Assembly: GCA_910574205.1 (NCBI GenBank)
Contig: CAJSYJ010000004.1
Span: forward strand, 124,001 to 188,000
Direction: 5' to 3'
DNA from: Bacteroidales bacterium
Lineage (GTDB): Bacteria > Bacteroidota > Bacteroidia > Bacteroidales > Rikenellaceae
DNA: 64,000 bases
The position numbers and the translations under genes were made by a program. Under the pieces are notes generated by a model. That model saw only the letters and a list, made by a program, of their open reading frames with translations. It was not told the origin of the DNA and ran no database searches. Shown in pieces: positions 33,611 to 41,888 of this stretch. Each line of letters begins with the position of its first letter. Position 1 is the stretch's first letter.

Positions 33611-36580
33611 TTAAAACGGCAAACCGACGCCGAACGATACATAAAACCCTCCTTCGCTCGGCTGCCACAGCGATAGCGTAAGCGCCGTCGTGGCCGATGC
33701 CGGCGAGCTGAACAGGTTTATATCCAGCGATATGTCGCCGCCGAAAGAGTATATCTCATGCCAGTCGTGCAGCACCTTGACCTCCGATGCCGAGGGCCTC
33801 TGCGGCTTCTGGAAACGCGCATAATCGAAACCGAGGTTGAGCCTTATGCGCTTGAAATAGATGTAGCCCTGCCACCCGCCGTCGGGGTAACACAGCGGGA
33901 GCTGGTAGTTGACCGACAGCGCCGTGTAGTTGCGGTTCGTGATCTGCGACGAAGAGAAGCCGTGCGGCAGCAGCCGCGTCGACTTGAAAGCCATGCCCGA
34001 GAGCACGTACTCCGACGAGAATCCTCCGAGCGAGGTCTGATACGACGCTGCCAGCGTCAGCGAATGGTGGCGTGCGAAGCCCGGCGTATAGAGTTTGGCA
34101 TAACCCACGATGAGATTGCCGAAGTGCCCGTTGTCGGGATTTATCGCATGGTTCACGCTCAGCACCACGCCCCACGGCGATACGAAGTCGCGCGGCGCAC
34201 GGCGCTTCATATCGGAGAAGGCTATGCTCGACGTGAGCTTGTGTATACCGTCCGAGTAGCCTATCACGGCCATGTTGGTTACCTTGCCGTGTTCGACGTT
34301 GAGCCGTCCGACGTTGGCCACCAGACCGTTGGAGTAGTTCCACCCGGTCGCCAGCGTCAGCTGGCGCGTGTGGGAACCGCGGTCGAAGAGCAGCGGCAGT
34401 GCCAGCCCCACGTCCACCGAGTAGTACTTGCCGATCTTGGGCGGCAGCGGAAATTCGAGCTCGTGACGGTCTACGTTATACGAGTATACGGGATATATAT
34501 TCTGATGTCCTCCGTAAGTGCCGCTTAGCGTAAGATTCAGCCCAAGACCGTAATACCGCCACGTGCCCTTGAACACCGAACCCTCCGAGCGGTTCCAGCC
34601 CCAGGTCAGGAAACCTTCGGAGGTAGACAGCAGATTTTGCGACATCACCGTCGCACCCAGATTGAACGATATGTTAGACTCCTCGGTTATCGAATAGGGA
34701 TCGAACGACACGGGCGCCCAGCTGTGTATGTTGAAGGCATGGGTAAAACGCGAGAAGCGCCGCGAGCGTCTTTGTCCCGACGCTATCTCCGCCGCCGCGT
34801 CGAACCGCACGGTATCGAGGTTGACCACAGGCCACCGCTCGGCATGGGGCAGCATGACATTGCGCGGCGCCGCGGCATGCGGCACTTCGACGCGGGTCGA
34901 GTCCACCGCCTGCATCACGGGCAGATAACCGCGCACGTCGTAGGAGGTGGCCACCACACGCCCCTGCCCCGCGGGCGAGGGCTGGAACGACCCGTAGCGC
35001 GATGTCGACAGACGGTATTCGCGCCGCTCGGCCAGATCGTAGCAGTGCAGCTCGTCGCGACCCGAGGCTATCGAGCCGAAGTAGAGGCGGCCGCCGCCTG
35101 CGCGAAGATCGCTCAGCGTCGTATACGACGGGCGTGTCACGCGGCGCAGCGAGTCGCCCTCGACGGCCGATATGCACATGCCGTCGTCATCGGTTACAAT
35201 GGCGTAAAGACGCTCCGTCGCATCGTCCCACGCCAGCGAATGTATCTCCTTGTCGAACGGCACCGGCATGCGTCTCTCGCCGTCGCGCGTCGAGGTTACC
35301 ACGTAGTAGGTTCCGTCGGGCGTATACTCCGCCCATGCCATGTCGTCGCCGCGCATAGGTGTCGGATACAACACGTTGCGACGGCGCTTGACCGTCTTTG
35401 CCGTAGGGCGCTCGGCCAGCAGATCGACATAGCACAGCCGCGACGACACCTTCTCCTCGAAGAGCGTGCTGCGCCTGTATTCGGTCCACCACACCATGCC
35501 CGTCGACGAGAGCGCAGGCCGCGTCGAGAGCGAACCCGTGCGCGCCAGACGGCGCTCGGCTCCGGTCAGCGTATCTATCATTACCAGCTCCGAGGGCGTG
35601 TCGAGATCCTCTTTGAGGGCGATCACGCGCCCGTCGTCGCACATCTGCGGCCACGAATATACCGTATGGCTCCGCGGCTCGGCCACGGGCAGCGGCACGG
35701 TCGTCTGCTCGACGTCGGCGCATGCCTGCCAGTGGGGCACAAGCTCGTCGAACGTATCCTGCAACAGGCCGAAACTGGTGCGGCCGAAGAGTTTTTTCAG
35801 CACCCAGTCCGACGAGATTATCATATACGGACGACGCGAGGTAAGCCATGCTACGCGGTCGCCCATGACCTCGCCGTAACGCGAGTAACCGCCGCGGCAT
35901 ATCAGGTAGCCGAGGCTGTAATGGTCGGGGATATAATCCCTGAACGAGCCGCAGAACCACTTGTCCTTGTTGGGAAAGCGCCCCAAGACATCGCCGTAGG
36001 CGCGATAGGGCATCGTGAAACTCGGTTGCAGGCCGCGGCCGAATGTCGACATCTCGGTCTCCGACATTACCGCATCGCCCTCGATCATCCACAGCGGCAT
36101 GAATACGAGTCCTACGGTCGAACTCTGCTGCCCGAACAGATAGCTCAGGATCTTCACCACGCCGCGGTTGAGGTTGTTATACTGCACGGCATGGCGGTAC
36201 TCGTGCGCCACGAGCTGCTTCTGCCACGGCATGGAGTAGCTCGCGACGGCGGGCGTCGAGAGAAACTCTATTCGCTTGGGCAGCCACATCACAAGGCCGT
36301 TCGCTCGAAAATTCATCGGATGTATGACCAGCGGGATCGACATCTGCCGGTGGCGGTAACCGAACGATATGTCGCCGCAGACGGCATCCATATAGTGCAT
36401 CGTCCGGCGCGCTATGCGCTCGGCCGTATCGGGATATACGATGCGGTAGTCCTCGCCGCGAAGCGACCGCCACGACAACGAAGCGGGATCGGCGCCCCAA
36501 CTGTAATACTGAGCATCGGCACTCTGCTGCACGCACACGGCGCACAGCACGGCACATAGTATGATCGAAAGACGCTTCAT
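33611..36580 (-). CDS. Putative metalloprotease/beta-propeller/outer-membrane barrel fusion
   Basis: About 989 residues with signal MKRLSIILCAVLCAVCVQQSADA; the start at 36580 is preferred to 36625, which adds 15 residues before the signal. Residues 126-130 read HEYRH (H-E-x-x-H) with a second Glu at about 167 in WMIEGDAVMSE, a gluzincin-like zinc site. The middle (about 330-600) has repeated WD40-like strands (VYSWPQMCDDGRVIALKED, and similar). The last about 300 residues alternate like beta strands and end YVSFGVGLPF with terminal Phe, as in outer-membrane barrels. It has its own TAACTTTG box. The family is not one I can name. Confidence 0.72.
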   Translation of the reverse strand: MKRLSIILCAVLCAVCVQQSADAQYYSWGADPASLSWRSLRGEDYRIVYPDTAERIARRTMHYMDAVCGDISFGYRHRQMSIPLVIHPMNFRANGLVMWLPKRIEFLSTPAVASYSMPWQKQLVAHEYRHAVQYNNLNRGVVKILSYLFGQQSSTVGLVFMPLWMIEGDAVMSETEMSTFGRGLQPSFTMPYRAYGDVLGRFPNKDKWFCGSFRDYIPDHYSLGYLICRGGYSRYGEVMGDRVAWLTSRRPYMIISSDWVLKKLFGRTSFGLLQDTFDELVPHWQACADVEQTTVPLPVAEPRSHTVYSWPQMCDDGRVIALKEDLDTPSELVMIDTLTGAERRLARTGSLSTRPALSSTGMVWWTEYRRSTLFEEKVSSRLCYVDLLAERPTAKTVKRRRNVLYPTPMRGDDMAWAEYTPDGTYYVVTSTRDGERRMPVPFDKEIHSLAWDDATERLYAIVTDDDGMCISAVEGDSLRRVTRPSYTTLSDLRAGGGRLYFGSIASGRDELHCYDLAERREYRLSTSRYGSFQPSPAGQGRVVATSYDVRGYLPVMQAVDSTRVEVPHAAAPRNVMLPHAERWPVVNLDTVRFDAAAEIASGQRRSRRFSRFTHAFNIHSWAPVSFDPYSITEESNISFNLGATVMSQNLLSTSEGFLTWGWNRSEGSVFKGTWRYYGLGLNLTLSGTYGGHQNIYPVYSYNVDRHELEFPLPPKIGKYYSVDVGLALPLLFDRGSHTRQLTLATGWNYSNGLVANVGRLNVEHGKVTNMAVIGYSDGIHKLTSSIAFSDMKRRAPRDFVSPWGVVLSVNHAINPDNGHFGNLIVGYAKLYTPGFARHHSLTLAASYQTSLGGFSSEYVLSGMAFKSTRLLPHGFSSSQITNRNYTALSVNYQLPLCYPDGGWQGYIYFKRIRLNLGFDYARFQKPQRPSASEVKVLHDWHEIYSFGGDISLDINLFSSPASATTALTLSLWQPSEGGFYVSFGVGLPF

Positions 36581-36622
36581 GCAGACGGGTCTCGGCTCGG
36601 CCGATAATCGGCTATTATCGTG

Positions 36623-36630
36623 CAAAGTTA
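36623..36630 (-). promoter_or_regulatory. -7 box for the 36.6-30.1-kb minus-strand genes
   Basis: Minus strand TAACTTTG (exact TAnnTTTG), 42 nt upstream of the start at 36580. No -33 TTG is apparent. Confidence 0.5.
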
Positions 36631-36701
36631 CTAAAAAATAACGAAAACCCTATATATTCGGTACGCTTTATAAGCCCGCTCCGTGGGCGACAATGCTGCC
36701 G

Positions 36702-37109
36702 CTATCGCTCCTCGCCCGCGGCAAGGCGCATGTGCAGTATCGGAAAATCGTTGCCCTGAGCATCCGAGCCGCTGCGTCCCGCCACCCGGAAACCCATGCG
36801 CTCGTAAAAGGCGCGCGCCGCAGGATTCTGTTCATCGACATCGACCGAATCGACACCCCAACGCCAGACGGTCATGCCCACGAGCCGGCGCCCGAGACCG
36901 CACCCGAACAACGCCGGATCGACGAACAGCATCTCTATCTTCTCCGCCTCGACGCCCATAAACGCCGCCGGACGTCCGGCGCGCTCCACGACCGTCAGTC
37001 GCGCCGCACCGGCTATGGCCGCCCGCACGGCCGGCACCAGCCTCTCAATATCCTCATCCGTCAGAAAAGCGTGGCTCCGCGCGACCGACTCGCGCCACAA
37101 CGCAACCAC
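36702..37109 (-). CDS. GNAT-family N-acetyltransferase, apparently frameshifted at its 5' end
   Basis: From the GTG at 37109 the frame gives 135 residues: VALWRESVARSHAFLT, then IEMLFVDPALFGCGLGRRLVG (the acetyl-CoA-binding Q/R-x-x-G-x-G/A region in the variant GCGLGRRL) and NPAARAFYERMGF, all GNAT hallmarks. The first beta strand is missing. It is found upstream in another frame (MDDTVFRVDPRRDDRLV from an ATG at 37168), separated by a G9 run (C9 at 37109-37117 on the plus strand). Seven or ten Gs would join the two into a protein of about 155 residues. The gene is thus either switched off, mutated or mis-sequenced. Confidence 0.7.
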   Translation of the reverse strand: MVALWRESVARSHAFLTDEDIERLVPAVRAAIAGAARLTVVERAGRPAAFMGVEAEKIEMLFVDPALFGCGLGRRLVGMTVWRWGVDSVDVDEQNPAARAFYERMGFRVAGRSGSDAQGNDFPILHMRLAAGEER

Positions 37110-37489
37110 CCCCCCCCGACGAGCCTGTCGTCCCTTCGGGGATCGACCCTGAACACCGTATCATCCATAAACATATCACGAAAAACGCCCCGCATGCGGA
37201 GCCTTAACAGATTATCGACGGCGAAATATACGACGAGTTTACGAAACGGATTCGATTTTTTCGTATATTTGGCTGCGCCGAATATACTCCGGCACGACAA
37301 ATTGCAGAAAAAATTTGCTTTTGCCCTCGCCTATTCGTATATTTGCCGATGTAACGATTTGATTTACAATCGCAATACGCAACTCCGGGACGGCTAACCC
37401 TCTGGGGGGGGGAGTTACGGTCTGCGAGGCGGCTGACTGTCGGCGAATCGGCTTACGCATTTTAACTAAAACAAACAACGAGTCATCCA
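37110..37489 (+). other. Intergenic stretch with two tandem -7 boxes and a G9 run
   Basis: It holds the displaced 5' end of the GNAT gene on the minus strand, two copies of TTCGTATATTTG on the plus strand 74 bp apart (-7 boxes 37264-37271 and 37338-37345), and a G9 run at 37404-37412 in the likely leader of the ABC transporter operon. Confidence 0.55.
37314..37345 (+). promoter_or_regulatory. Promoter of the NatAB-type ABC operon
   Basis: TTTG (37314-37317) and TATATTTG (37338-37345) with a 20-nt spacer, 145 nt upstream of the ATP-binding protein gene. A second TATATTTG lies at 37264-37271. Confidence 0.6.
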
Positions 37490-38416
37490 ATGGACAATAT
37501 TCTGACTATCGAAAACGTCTCCAAGAGCTACACGGGACACGTGGCGCTGGACGACGTATCGCTGGCTGTGCCACGCGGTTCGATCTACGGACTGTTAGGC
37601 CCCAACGGCGCGGGCAAGACGACCCTCATCAGGGTAATCAACCGCATCACTATACCCGACTGCGGCCGCGTGCTGCTCGACGGCAAGCCCATCGCAGTCG
37701 AAGACATATACCGCATCGGCTACATGCCCGAGGAGAGGGGACTCTACAAGAAGATGCGCGTGGGCGATCAGGCAATATTCTTCGCCCGCATCAAAGGCAT
37801 GTCCAAGGCCGACGCCGCAAAGCGGCTGCACGCATGGTTCGAGCGGCTGGGAATCGACGAGTGGTGGTCGCGCAAGGTCGAGGATCTGTCCAAAGGCATG
37901 GCGCAGAAGGTGCAGTTCATCTCGACCGTGGTGCACGAGCCCAAGCTGCTCATCTTCGACGAACCCTTCTCGGGATTCGACCCGATCAACGCCAACCTGC
38001 TCAAAGAGGAGATTCTGGGTCTGCGCGACCGCGGAGCAACCGTGATATTCTCGACCCACAACATGGCCTCGGTCGAGGAGATATGCGACCACATAACCCT
38101 TATCGACAAGTCGCACAACATCCTCTCGGGCTCGGTCGACGAGATACGTCGCGCCGCCGGCGGCAACACCTTCACAGTCACGTTCAGCGGCGATGAGGAG
38201 CTGCTGCGGCGACAGCTCGACGGCCGCGTAACGATGCTGGGCGAGAGCTGCGGCCTGATCGGCGGATACACCCAGATCAAGATACACATACCCTCGGACG
38301 ACGAGATACGCGGCGTCATATCGACCCTCAACGACAGCTGCCGCCTGCGCTCGTTTCAGGAGGTCATGCCGAGCATGAACGACATATTCATCCGTGCGGT
38401 CGAAAACCGTCTCTAA
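37490..38416 (+). CDS. ABC transporter ATP-binding protein (NatA-like)
   Basis: A 308-residue ATPase. Walker A is GPNGAGKTTL (about 39-48), the signature is LSKGMAQKVQ, Walker B LLIFDEPFSGFDP and the switch His lies in FSTHNM. The roughly 80 residues after the ATPase core match the C-terminal extension of drug/Na+ exporter ATPases. It pairs with the ABC-2 permease 13 bp downstream to form an exporter of the NatAB type. The true substrate is unknown. Confidence 0.93.
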   Translation: MDNILTIENVSKSYTGHVALDDVSLAVPRGSIYGLLGPNGAGKTTLIRVINRITIPDCGRVLLDGKPIAVEDIYRIGYMPEERGLYKKMRVGDQAIFFARIKGMSKADAAKRLHAWFERLGIDEWWSRKVEDLSKGMAQKVQFISTVVHEPKLLIFDEPFSGFDPINANLLKEEILGLRDRGATVIFSTHNMASVEEICDHITLIDKSHNILSGSVDEIRRAAGGNTFTVTFSGDEELLRRQLDGRVTMLGESCGLIGGYTQIKIHIPSDDEIRGVISTLNDSCRLRSFQEVMPSMNDIFIRAVENRL

Positions 38417-38429
38417 AACAATTCGAACA

Positions 38430-39713
38430 ATGAACAAGACCATGCTTATAGTGATGCGCGAGTTTTCGGAGCGCGTCCGCAAGAAATCGTTTATCGTAAC
38501 GACGATACTCATGCCCCTGATGATGATAGGTCTTATGGTGGCGCCGTCGCTGATAATGCTCTACGGCAAGGGCTCGACCAAGCGCGTGGTGGTCGTCGAC
38601 AGCTCATCGCTCATCGCCGACCGTCTGGTATCGGGCGAGGAGCTCGTATTCGAAACGCTCGACCGCACCGACGTTGCCGGCGCCTGCGCCGAGTACGGCT
38701 CCGAAAGCGACGTATTCGCCATACTGGCTATCGACGACGACGTGATGACCAACCCTCGCGCCGTGCGACTTATAACCAACACCTCGTCGTCGATGACCGT
38801 CGAGGCTAACATTGCCTCGCAGATCGAGAAGATCATCGAACGCGAGAAGCTCAAATCATACGACATAGAGGACCTCGACCGCATCATGGCAGAAGTGGCC
38901 ACCAGCATCGAGTTGCAGACGTACGAGAACAACGGCACGGGCGACGTCGATACCATGGAGTCCACCTCGTCCAACGTCAGCTATATCCTGGGACTGGTAC
39001 TCGGCATGCTGCTCTACATGATAATAATCATCTACGGGCAAATGGTCATGACTTCGGTCATCGAGGAGAAGAACAGCCGCGTGATCGACGTCATGGTGTC
39101 GAGCTGCTCGCCGTTCCAGATCATGATGGGCAAGATATCGGGCATAGCGCTGGTGGCCGTCACGCAGATCGCGATATGGGCTGTTCTTATAATAGGCGCC
39201 AGCAAGTTCGTGCTGCCGGCACTCTTCCCGGCCGAAGTGATCCAGACGGGAGGCATGATGATGAGCGTGATCGGCACATTCTCCGATGCGGGCTACATAG
39301 CCATGCTCTTCGTATATGCGCTTCTGTTCATCCTCGGCGGATTCCTCTTTTACGCCTCGATGTTCGCTGCATCGGGCTCGTCGGTCGACTCGGTGCAGGA
39401 CGCACAGCAGTTCAACACGATCATCATGCTTCCGATCATTCTGGCGATCATCGTCATGATGTCGGTCTTCAACGACCCCAACAGCGATATGGTGTTCTGG
39501 TTCTCGATGATACCCTTTACCTCGCCCGTGGTAATGATGGCGCGCATACCGTTCAATATACCAGTATGGGAGATCGCGACCTCGCTGGCAGTGCTCTACG
39601 GCTCGTTCGTTGCAATGGTGTGGATCGCTGCCAAGATATACCGCGTCGGCATCTTCATGCACGGCAAGAAGCCCTCGTTCAAGGAGCTCTGGCAGTGGAT
39701 AAGAACCAAATAG
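38430..39713 (+). CDS. ABC-2 type permease (NatB-like)
   Basis: About 427 residues; the start at 38430 (MNKTMLIVMREFSERV) fits the family and an upstream in-frame ATG at 38394 overlaps the ATPase gene. One N-terminal membrane helix (about 22-45) is followed by a large extracytoplasmic domain (about 50-180), then five or so hydrophobic segments: YILGLVLGMLLYMIIIIYGQ, ALVAVTQIAIWAVLII, GYIAMLFVYALLFILGGF, TIIMLPIILAIIVMMSV and the last near 395. EEKNSRVIDVMVSSCSP is the conserved cytoplasmic loop of ABC-2 permeases. It forms an operon with the ATPase. Confidence 0.9.
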   Translation: MNKTMLIVMREFSERVRKKSFIVTTILMPLMMIGLMVAPSLIMLYGKGSTKRVVVVDSSSLIADRLVSGEELVFETLDRTDVAGACAEYGSESDVFAILAIDDDVMTNPRAVRLITNTSSSMTVEANIASQIEKIIEREKLKSYDIEDLDRIMAEVATSIELQTYENNGTGDVDTMESTSSNVSYILGLVLGMLLYMIIIIYGQMVMTSVIEEKNSRVIDVMVSSCSPFQIMMGKISGIALVAVTQIAIWAVLIIGASKFVLPALFPAEVIQTGGMMMSVIGTFSDAGYIAMLFVYALLFILGGFLFYASMFAASGSSVDSVQDAQQFNTIIMLPIILAIIVMMSVFNDPNSDMVFWFSMIPFTSPVVMMARIPFNIPVWEIATSLAVLYGSFVAMVWIAAKIYRVGIFMHGKKPSFKELWQWIRTK

Positions 39714-39835
39714 CAAGAGGGAATGGTAACTTGTGATTCTCTGTATCGTGCATACGCTGCCCGAATGCTTTGCAAAACCGGCGGCTATCGATACATTAAT
39801 TTCATATTACGCATCGCCGATCGTCGAAAATTGCT

Positions 39836-39843
39836 ATATTTGC
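39836..39843 (+). promoter_or_regulatory. -7 box of the rplY-pth operon
   Basis: TATATTTG (exact TAnnTTTG) 83 nt upstream of the L25 ATG. Confidence 0.55.
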
Positions 39844-39926
39844 AGCCGAATAGCAGGCGTTTATGGGGCTGCCGCATGTCGGCCGCTGAGTGACGCCGAA
39901 GGTAACATATTAAAAAACACAGCATT

Positions 39927-40496
39927 ATGCAAACACTTCAAATCAACGGCACGGCACGTAACGACTTCGGTAAGAAGTATGCCAAGGCCGCACGCCGCGA
40001 GGGTATGGTACCCTGCGTGGTTTACGGTGGCGACAAGGAGGAGACCTTTACCGTATCGGCCAAAGACCTCAAACAGCTCATCTACACGCCCAACTCTTAC
40101 ATCGTCGAGCTGAACATCGACGGCAAGACGCAGAAGGCCGTAATGCGCGAGGTGCAGTTCCACCCCGTCCGCGAGCAGATCCTGCACATCGACTTCTACC
40201 GTCTGCAAGAGGGCAAGCCCGTAGCCATCACGCTTCCCGTGCGCCTTACCGGTAACGCCGAGGGCGTCAAGGTCGGCGGTAAGCTGGCTTTGGCCGCACG
40301 TAAGCTGACCGTCAAGGGTCTTGTCGAGAACATGCCCGACGAGATCACGGTAGACGTCACTCCGTTGAAAGTCGGCCAGACGATCTTCGTCGGCGACCTG
40401 AAACTCGATAATCTCACTTTCGTAACTCCCGCCACGACGGCAGTCTGCGCAGTCCGCGTAACGCGTGCTTCTCGCGGTGCCGCACAGCAGAAGTAA
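39927..40496 (+). CDS. rplY: 50S ribosomal protein L25/general stress protein Ctc
   Basis: A 189-residue long-form L25 that binds 5S rRNA. The N-terminal domain (1-95) shows RNDFGKKYAKAARREGMVPCVVYGG and AVMREVQFHPVREQILHIDFYRL; the C-terminal TL5 domain continues with VAITLPVRLTGNAEGVKVGG and ENMPDEITVDV. The short low-complexity tail (SRGAAQQK) is common. The gene precedes pth by 10 bp, a widespread pairing. Confidence 0.96.
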   Translation: MQTLQINGTARNDFGKKYAKAARREGMVPCVVYGGDKEETFTVSAKDLKQLIYTPNSYIVELNIDGKTQKAVMREVQFHPVREQILHIDFYRLQEGKPVAITLPVRLTGNAEGVKVGGKLALAARKLTVKGLVENMPDEITVDVTPLKVGQTIFVGDLKLDNLTFVTPATTAVCAVRVTRASRGAAQQK

Positions 40497-40506
40497 TAAC
40501 TGAGGT

Positions 40507-41070
40507 ATGAAATATCTCGTTGTCGGGTTGGGCAACATCGGTTCCGAATATGCCGACACCCGTCACAACATAGGATTTCGTGTGTTGGACGCCCTTGCAG
40601 AGGCGTCCAACGCCTCTTTTACGACCGTCCGTTACGGCGCGCTGGCCGAGGTAAGACATAAGGGGCGCACGCTGCTGCTGCTCAAACCCTCGACCTATAT
40701 GAACCTATCGGGAAAGGCCGTGCGCTACTGGCTGGATGCCGAACGCATACCTCGCGAGAATCTGCTCGTCGTCTCCGACGACATAGCGCTGCCGTTCGGA
40801 ACGTTCCGCATGCGGCCGCAGGGCAGCGAAGGGGGGCACAACGGATTGAAAAACATTACCGAGCTGCTCGGCGGCAACAACTACGCGCGTCTGAGGTTCG
40901 GCATCGGAGGCGACTTCGCACGCGGACATCAGGTCGACTACGTGCTCGGACGCTTCTCCGACGAGGAGCTCGCGGCCATGCCCGAGCGTCTGAAACTGTT
41001 CGGCGATGCCATACTTTCGTTCGCCACCCTCGGCACGAGCCGCACTATGAATCTCTATAACGGGAAGTAA
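40507..41070 (+). CDS. pth: Peptidyl-tRNA hydrolase
   Basis: A 187-residue cytosolic enzyme that recycles tRNA from drop-off peptidyl-tRNA. Motifs: [19 protein letters not shown] with the catalytic His, [45 protein letters not shown] and FGIGG. The length is typical. It is co-transcribed with rplY. Confidence 0.97.
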   Translation: MKYLVVGLGNIGSEYADTRHNIGFRVLDALAEASNASFTTVRYGALAEVRHKGRTLLLLKPSTYMNLSGKAVRYWLDAERIPRENLLVVSDDIALPFGTFRMRPQGSEGGHNGLKNITELLGGNNYARLRFGIGGDFARGHQVDYVLGRFSDEELAAMPERLKLFGDAILSFATLGTSRTMNLYNGK

Positions 41071-41094
41071 GGGAAAAGAAGAAGAACTCGCGAC

Positions 41095-41515
41095 GCTTCG
41101 TGGCGTGGATACGCTGCCCCGATGCGTTGAAGAGCCGCGGCCGGTTGCTTCGGCTGACGCCGGACGAGAGATCCTCTCAATGCTTCGTGGCGTGGATACG
41201 CTGCCCGGATGCGTTGAAGAGCCGCGGCCGGTTGCTTCGGCTGACGCCGGACGAGAGATCCTCTCAATGCTTCGTGTCGTGGATACGCTGCCCGGATGCG
41301 TTGCAAAGCCTATGGCCGCAGTTACGGCTGACGCCGTTATACAGATTATACCCTCCCCCTAATCCCCCTCCTCGGAGGGGGGGGGAGAGATCCTCTCAAT
41401 GCTTCGTGGCGTGGATACGCTGCCCGGATGCGTTGCAAAGCCTATGGCCGCAGTTACGGCTGACGCCGTTATACAGATTATACCCTCCCCCTAATCCCCC
41501 TCCTCGGAGGGGGAC
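41095..41515 (+). repeat. Tandem intergenic repeat, four copies
   Basis: Units beginning GCTTCGTG at 41095, 41182, 41269 and 41401. Copies 1 and 2 are 87 bp and almost identical; copies 3 and 4 (132 bp and at least 115 bp) share the same first 45 bp (cgtggatacgctgcccggat...), then carry another cassette ending in a CCCCCTCC/GGAGGGGG hairpin. Copy 3 has G9 there (41377-41385), copy 4 G5. Diverged relatives lie at 51495-51790 in the opposite orientation. The units are multiples of three so several frames stay open, but nothing suggests they are coding. Confidence 0.8.
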
Positions 41516-41657
41516 TTTTCGTTGCGCGGTGCGCGCTCCGGCCGGCGACGATTCGAAACATTCCGTCAAATCCGTTCGGGCGCACCCGGCAGCGGATCAG
41601 AAGCCGTAAAATGTTACGAATCATAATCTGCAAATCCAACAATTCGGCCTGCAACTC

Positions 41658-41687
41658 TTGTTTTCTCACGGAAAATACATATCTTTG
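41658..41687 (+). promoter_or_regulatory. Promoter of kbl-lrp
   Basis: TTG (41658-41660) and TATCTTTG (41680-41687), 19-nt spacer. The kbl ATG is about 200 nt downstream, an unusually long leader in which I recognise no riboswitch. Confidence 0.65.
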
Positions 41688-41888
41688 TAACAGTTTATAA
41701 TCGTAGCCGCCCCGAGGCGCAACGACTGTAACCCGAACGCAGTTACGAACAGAAATCGCAAGTAAAAGCGGCAATGGCGGTAAGGATCATCCGAAAAGTC
41801 GACGTCTCCTGCGGCAGGCATACGGCCGCCGGCAAGGGGATATAATCGCAACGCAAACGACATATCAACAACATAAAACTTTTAGACC

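Noticed and set aside
34637..36559. A 640-codon plus-strand frame
   Set aside because: It is antisense to the metalloprotease/barrel gene and has low-complexity Arg/His-rich content.
37530..37545. CACGTG core in the ABC ATPase gene as a parS site
   Set aside because: Only the central six bases match; the outer bases do not fit TGTTNCACGTGNAACA.
41095..41515. CRISPR-like direct repeats
   Set aside because: Units are 87-132 bp, adjacent and almost without unique spacers; no cas genes are near.
41100..41609. A 169-codon frame through the tandem repeat
   Set aside because: It is open only because repeat units are multiples of three; it has no signal, domain or start context, and the opposite strand is open too.
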